Origin: SIG220 sp045615545
GTDB taxonomy: Bacteria; Bacillota_I; Bacilli_A; RFN20; CAG-826
Assembly (NCBI GenBank): GCA_045615545.1
Contig: JAZLFA010000064.1
Span: forward strand, 1-15,395
DNA length: 15,395 nt
Reading direction: 5' to 3'
The notes under the pieces were generated by a model. The model was not told where the DNA came from. It did no database searches and was given only the letters and a program-made list of their open reading frames with translations. How positions within the stretch are numbered: position 1 is the stretch's first letter; each line of letters starts with the position of its first letter. Shown in pieces: positions 14,234 to 15,395 of the stretch. Position numbers and translations under genes: made by a program.

Positions 14234-15145
14234 TTATAGTTCTCTTTCTTTTACCCGCGGATCAATATGAACCGAACAATGTTTAACATTTTCGTATTTT
14301 TCTTCAATTTTATGATGGATTTTACTACCAATTTCATGGCCTTCTGAAACAGTGATATTTGGATCGACCGCAATTGAAAGTTCGATATAGATTTTATTGC
14401 CAAATTGTCTTGTTCTTAATTTATTAACATTTCTTACGCCTTCAGATGACTCAATTAACTTAATTAATTCATCATAAAATTCTTGCGGAGCAGCTTTGTC
14501 CACTAATTGATCAATGGCTTCCTTACAAATATCGTAACTAACTTTAAGGATAAATAAGGCAATAATTAATGACGCAATTGGATCTAAAATAGCCCAATAT
14601 CCACCAATCATAATACCAACAATACCAAGTACAGAACCAATAGAAGAAAGCGAGTCTGATAGATGATGATATGCATCTGCTTTAAGAGCGGTAGATTTTA
14701 CCTTCTTTGCGGCACTTAGAGTATAAATGAACATCCAAAATTTAATCACAATTGAGGCAATCGCAAATCCTAAAGCAAGATAAATAAAACTACTCTTTTC
14801 AGGAATATTACCTTTAGAGAAATCAATAATTGATATGATACCGTTATAACCGAGTAATACAGCGGTGCCAACAAGAAGCATTGCTAGTAGAATACTGGCT
14901 ATAGATTCCATCCTTTCGTGTCCATATGGATGATCTTCATCGGCTTCTTTATTAGAAAACTTAGCGCCTATCATCACGATAATAGTTGATAAAACATCAC
15001 TACCACTATGAACACCATCAGAAATTAATGATGATGATTTTGCTAGAGCACCAGCGATAATTTTCCCAATAGTCAAAATAGCGTTCATCACTATAGTGAC
15101 GATACTTACTTTATAAATGATTTTTTTATTATTAAGCTCTTTCAT
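14234..15145 (-). CDS. Cation diffusion facilitator (CDF) metal-proton exporter
   Basis: This 303-residue membrane protein should export a divalent metal (Zn, Co, Ni, Mn or Fe) in exchange for protons. Six membrane helices are visible in the first two thirds. The metal-site signatures are present: DGVHSGSD in helix 2 (Asp43, His46, Asp50) and YHHLSDS in helix 5 (His160, Asp164). This is an HxxxD/HxxxD arrangement, commonly linked to Zn/Co-type members. The HPYGHERMESIASI motif is at 72-85. The C-terminal cytoplasmic domain (about 215-303, with GVRNVNKLRTRQFG and CSVHIDP) is complete. I chose ATG 15145 because AGGAG lies six bases upstream; an in-frame extension to 15187 would run through the structured leader. 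It has its own promoter and tandem terminators. The leader resembles, imperfectly, the nickel/cobalt riboswitch, which would suggest Co/Ni or related metals. Confidence 0.95.
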   Translation of the reverse strand: MKELNNKKIIYKVSIVTIVMNAILTIGKIIAGALAKSSSLISDGVHSGSDVLSTIIVMIGAKFSNKEADEDHPYGHERMESIASILLAMLLVGTAVLLGYNGIISIIDFSKGNIPEKSSFIYLALGFAIASIVIKFWMFIYTLSAAKKVKSTALKADAYHHLSDSLSSIGSVLGIVGIMIGGYWAILDPIASLIIALFILKVSYDICKEAIDQLVDKAAPQEFYDELIKLIESSEGVRNVNKLRTRQFGNKIYIELSIAVDPNITVSEGHEIGSKIHHKIEEKYENVKHCSVHIDPRVKEREL

Positions 15146-15158
15146 ATTTGCTCCTATG

Positions 15159-15216
15159 TAACACTGTCCCACAGATACCTGCTGCATAAGCCCGACTACG
15201 AAGAGTCTGTTCAGTT
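15159..15216 (-). promoter_or_regulatory. Structured leader of the CDF gene, possible NiCo (czcD-type) riboswitch
   Basis: The transcript would begin AACTGAACAG and end ATCTGTGGGACAGT before the ribosome site. Both blocks match, from memory, the closing stem and conserved GGGACAG of the NiCo riboswitch, which controls CDF exporters. ACTG/CAGT pairs to close the structure; GACT/AGTC and ACAGA/TCTGT give further stems, and GGGCT and ATGCAGC occur inside. The order and size of the inner stems do not fit the usual four-way junction and the element is shorter than normal, so it may be a compact variant, a degenerate copy or another RNA. Confidence 0.4.
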
Positions 15217-15222
15217 AACTCA

Positions 15223-15250
15223 ATAATATCAAAGTTAGAATATTTTGCAA
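15223..15250 (-). promoter_or_regulatory. Promoter of the CDF gene
   Basis: Minus strand: TTGCAA (15245-15250, 4/6), a 16-base spacer and TATTAT (15223-15228, 5/6). The predicted start at about 15216 coincides with the first base of the structured leader. The -35 box lies within ten bases of the presumed end of the mobile element to the right. Confidence 0.55.
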
Positions 15251-15255
15251 TATGA

Positions 15256-15395
15256 TTGAACTACTCCCACTTAATCACAAGTGATTTGAAGATGGGAGAT
15301 TCCTAGGCAAGGCTAGTATTCTAGCCAGTAAGTAGGCTATCCCCGTAGTTCCTACGGTTAGATTGTATTTGTTAATTAGGAAGGCTTAACAATCT
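15256..15395 (-). ncRNA. 3' part of an IS200/IS605-type omega-RNA (TnpB guide RNA) and element right end
   Basis: Three hairpins follow each other on the minus strand: CCGTAG/CTACGG (15343-15357) leading into GGGGATAGCCT, GGCTAG/CTAGCC (15311-15326), and a long one with TGGGAG/CTCCCA plus AATCAC/GTGATT (15264-15298). They end in GTGGGAGTAGTTCAA at about 15256. This order and the closing GTGGGAGTAGTTCA are what I recall from right ends and omega-RNA scaffolds of tnpB-carrying elements in Bacillota. The tnpB gene would lie beyond 15395; no coding frame in the visible 140 bases can be assigned to it. The exact element boundary is uncertain by a few bases. In such systems the guide is the flanking sequence immediately 3', here starting around 15255. 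Confidence 0.65.

Noticed and set aside
14061..14270. Plus-strand open frame with a duplicated peptide (VSDTS..HNYINPDWSPLQ)
   Set aside because: It begins at a TTG with a TAA in frame shortly upstream and has no ribosome site. The peptide repetition is simply the 102-bp terminator duplication, whose length happens to be a multiple of three, and the frame overlaps the CDF end.
15146..15187. Extension of the CDF protein to an ATG at 15187
   Set aside because: No ribosome site is present there and the extra residues would be encoded by the structured leader. ATG 15145 has AGGAG at good spacing.

Overview
The window is AT-rich bacterial DNA that reads with the standard code: TGG is Trp, and TGA ends several genes, including the alcohol dehydrogenase and TypA. 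The SD-type ribosome sites, the lipobox lipoprotein with a Ser/Pro/Thr stalk and Cys-rich 'CxxCG' repeats, TypA, a CDF exporter and a BDH-type iron alcohol dehydrogenase suggest a low-GC, probably gut-associated Bacillota/Mycoplasmatota-type bacterium. It does not look like a TGA=Trp mycoplasma. The lineage is an inference from style, not a match.

Every confident protein gene lies on the minus strand, so transcription runs right to left. In that order: (1) At the right edge is the 3' part of what looks like an IS200/IS605-type omega-RNA, from an element whose tnpB lies outside the window. It abuts the promoter of a CDF cation exporter that has a short structured leader. (2) About 440 bp between the CDF gene and typA hold two near-identical terminators in a tandem duplication (period 102 bp) and a possible plus-strand gene for a 24-residue hydrophobic peptide. 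(3) typA/bipA. (4) A 318-bp AT-rich gap with a 79-bp near-palindrome carrying a terminator-like hairpin, forming the leader of (5) a gene for a 2716-residue modular surface lipoprotein. (6) An iron-dependent alcohol dehydrogenase. (7) A three-gene overlapping operon: HTH + DUF3791-like regulator, DUF3990 protein, and a small 72-residue protein. It resembles a toxin-antitoxin or accessory cassette. (8) A membrane-anchored 226-residue protein and the start of another gene running off the left edge.

The most unusual point is the cassette in (7). It is bracketed by two copies of about 50 bp, and each copy contains the last codons of the alcohol dehydrogenase, its stop and its terminator. The three-gene unit therefore appears to have been placed at the 3' end of that gene with the end regenerated on the far side, although no recombinase is visible. 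The cassette promoter has its -10 box touching the upstream ATG and a near-palindrome in the spacer, which suggests an autoregulated leaderless mRNA. Other points worth checking are the hydrophobic-peptide locus with its three-copy motif, the omega-RNA whose guide would begin in the CDF promoter, and the NiCo-like CDF leader.
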